In this document: piece by piece, positions 63,282-64,000 of the stretch
How the letters are laid out: every line of letters starts with the position of its first letter
Numbering within the stretch: position 1 is the stretch's first letter
Source: Streptomyces sp. GESEQ-35
Lineage (GTDB): Bacteria; Actinomycetota; Actinomycetes; Streptomycetales; Streptomycetaceae
Direction: 5' to 3'
Length of the DNA stretch: 64,000 nt
Assembly (NCBI RefSeq): GCF_017948485.1
Contig: NZ_JAFFSX010000010.1
Location: forward strand, 186,001 to 250,000
Translations under genes and position numbers: made by a program
Notes under the pieces: generated by a model
What the model was told of the DNA's origin: nothing
The model's input: only the letters and a program-made list of their open reading frames with translations
Databases searched by the model: none

Positions 63282-64000
63282 ATGACGCGACGACTTGCCG
63301 AGGTGGCGAAGAAGGTCGGGGTCAGCGAGGCCACGGTCAGCCGGGTGCTCAACGGCAAGCCCGGAGTCTCCGAGGGGACCCGGCAGGCGGTGCTGTCCGC
63401 CCTGGACGTGCTCGGCTACGAGCGGCCCACACAGCTGCGCGGTGAACGCGCGCGGCTGGTGGGCCTGGTGCTGCCCGAGCTCCAGAACCCGATCTTCCCG
63501 GCGTTCGCCGAGGTGATCGGCGGAGCGCTCGCCCAGCTCGGTCTGACCCCGGTGCTGTGCACGCAGACCAAGGGCGGTGTCTCCGAGGCCGACTATGTGG
63601 CGCTGCTGCTGCAACAGCAGGTCTCCGGCGTCGTCTTCGCCGGCGGGCTGTACGCCCAGGCCGATGCGCCGCACGAGCACTACCGGCTGCTCGCCGAGCG
63701 CAACATCCCGGTCGTCCTGCTCAACGCGGCGATCGAGCACCTCGGTTTCCCGGGCGTCTCCTGCGACGACGCCGTCGCCGTGGAGCAGGCCTGGCGGCAT
63801 CTCGCCTCGCTCGGCCACGAACGCATCGGGCTGGTGCTCGGCCCCGCCGACCACATGCCGTCGGCCCGCAAGCTGGCCGCGGCGCGGGCGTTCGCCGGTG
63901 ACGTGCCGGACGAGTTCGTCGCCCGCGCCATCTTCTCGATCGAGGGCGGCCATGCGGCCGCCTCCCGGCTGATCGACCGGGGCGTCACGGGCATCATCTG
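63282..64000 (+). CDS. LacI-family transcriptional regulator (truncated by window end)
   Basis: First 239 residues. The helix-turn-helix and hinge are complete: RLAEVAKKVGVSEATVSRVL, NGKPGVSEGTRQAVLSAL. The sugar-binding-protein-like domain starts LVGLVLPELQNPIFPAFAEV, with the LacI-typical HLASLGHERIGLVLG. The N-terminal pattern resembles Streptomyces MalR and its paralogues. Its targets probably lie to the right, outside the window. No clear Shine-Dalgarno before the ATG. Confidence 0.9.
   Translation, partial: MTRRLAEVAKKVGVSEATVSRVLNGKPGVSEGTRQAVLSALDVLGYERPTQLRGERARLVGLVLPELQNPIFPAFAEVIGGALAQLGLTPVLCTQTKGGVSEADYVALLLQQQVSGVVFAGGLYAQADAPHEHYRLLAERNIPVVLLNAAIEHLGFPGVSCDDAVAVEQAWRHLASLGHERIGLVLGPADHMPSARKLAAARAFAGDVPDEFVARAIFSIEGGHAAASRLIDRGVTGII

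Overview
The window is high-GC actinomycete DNA and almost certainly a Streptomyces chromosome. Third codon positions are strongly G/C, GTG (and some TTG) starts are common, ATGA/GTGA/TGATG gene overlaps abound, and many exported proteins carry twin-arginine signals. Sugar ABC transporters lack their own ATPase, which in Streptomyces is usually the shared MsiK. A typical Streptomyces intergenic repeat occurs four times. The order tkt-tal-zwf-opcA-pgi next to an AraC gene, and a phosphopantetheinyl transferase further on, resemble from memory the S. coelicolor SCO6659-SCO6673 neighbourhood, with large insertions.

Layout. 1-6.0 kb: a leftward pentose-phosphate operon (tkt, tal, zwf, opcA, start of pgi). 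6.1-10 kb: AraC regulator, secreted GH16-CBM6 glucanase under a LacI-type palindrome, Tat/lipoprotein L,D-transpeptidase. 10.2-19.1 kb: an unusual FAD/NAD(P)-binding protein fused to a TTC38/StaR-like repeat domain, an MMPL exporter, a NarL-type two-component pair and an exported sulfatase. 19.2-28.0 kb: a catabolic island (IclR, exported hydrolase, MFS, MarR leftward; SDR, amidohydrolase, CoA ligase, MaoC hydratase rightward; PaaX). Its content matches the Rhodococcus cou system for side-chain shortening of p-hydroxycinnamates. 28.0-46.3 kb: a glycan-use locus. Leftward: PfkB kinase, sugar ABC importer, GH2 beta-galactosidase, then three exported proteins (phosphoesterase-LamG, PHP hydrolase, unknown). 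Rightward: DeoR regulator, GH4, GH38 alpha-mannosidase, GH29 alpha-fucosidase. 46.5-55.9 kb: sulfotransferase, GH18 chitinase with DasR-like sites, ATP-grasp protein, metallophosphoesterase/Sfp-type transferase pair, alpha/beta hydrolase, XRE-ImmA pair and a free-standing MmyB-like ligand domain. 56.0-63.2 kb: a hydroxyproline catabolic cluster (Xaa-Pro peptidase, three-part dehydrogenase, deaminase, epimerase, GntR regulator) sharing a TGTGACAT-type site at its promoters. The window ends inside a LacI-family regulator.

Together the genes describe a soil saprophyte that breaks down outside polymers (beta-glucan, chitin, complex glycans, plant phenolics, proline-rich peptides), imports the products and feeds them to central metabolism. 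No tRNA, rRNA, CRISPR array, insertion sequence or prophage gene was seen, and no gene-free stretch exceeds 300 bases.
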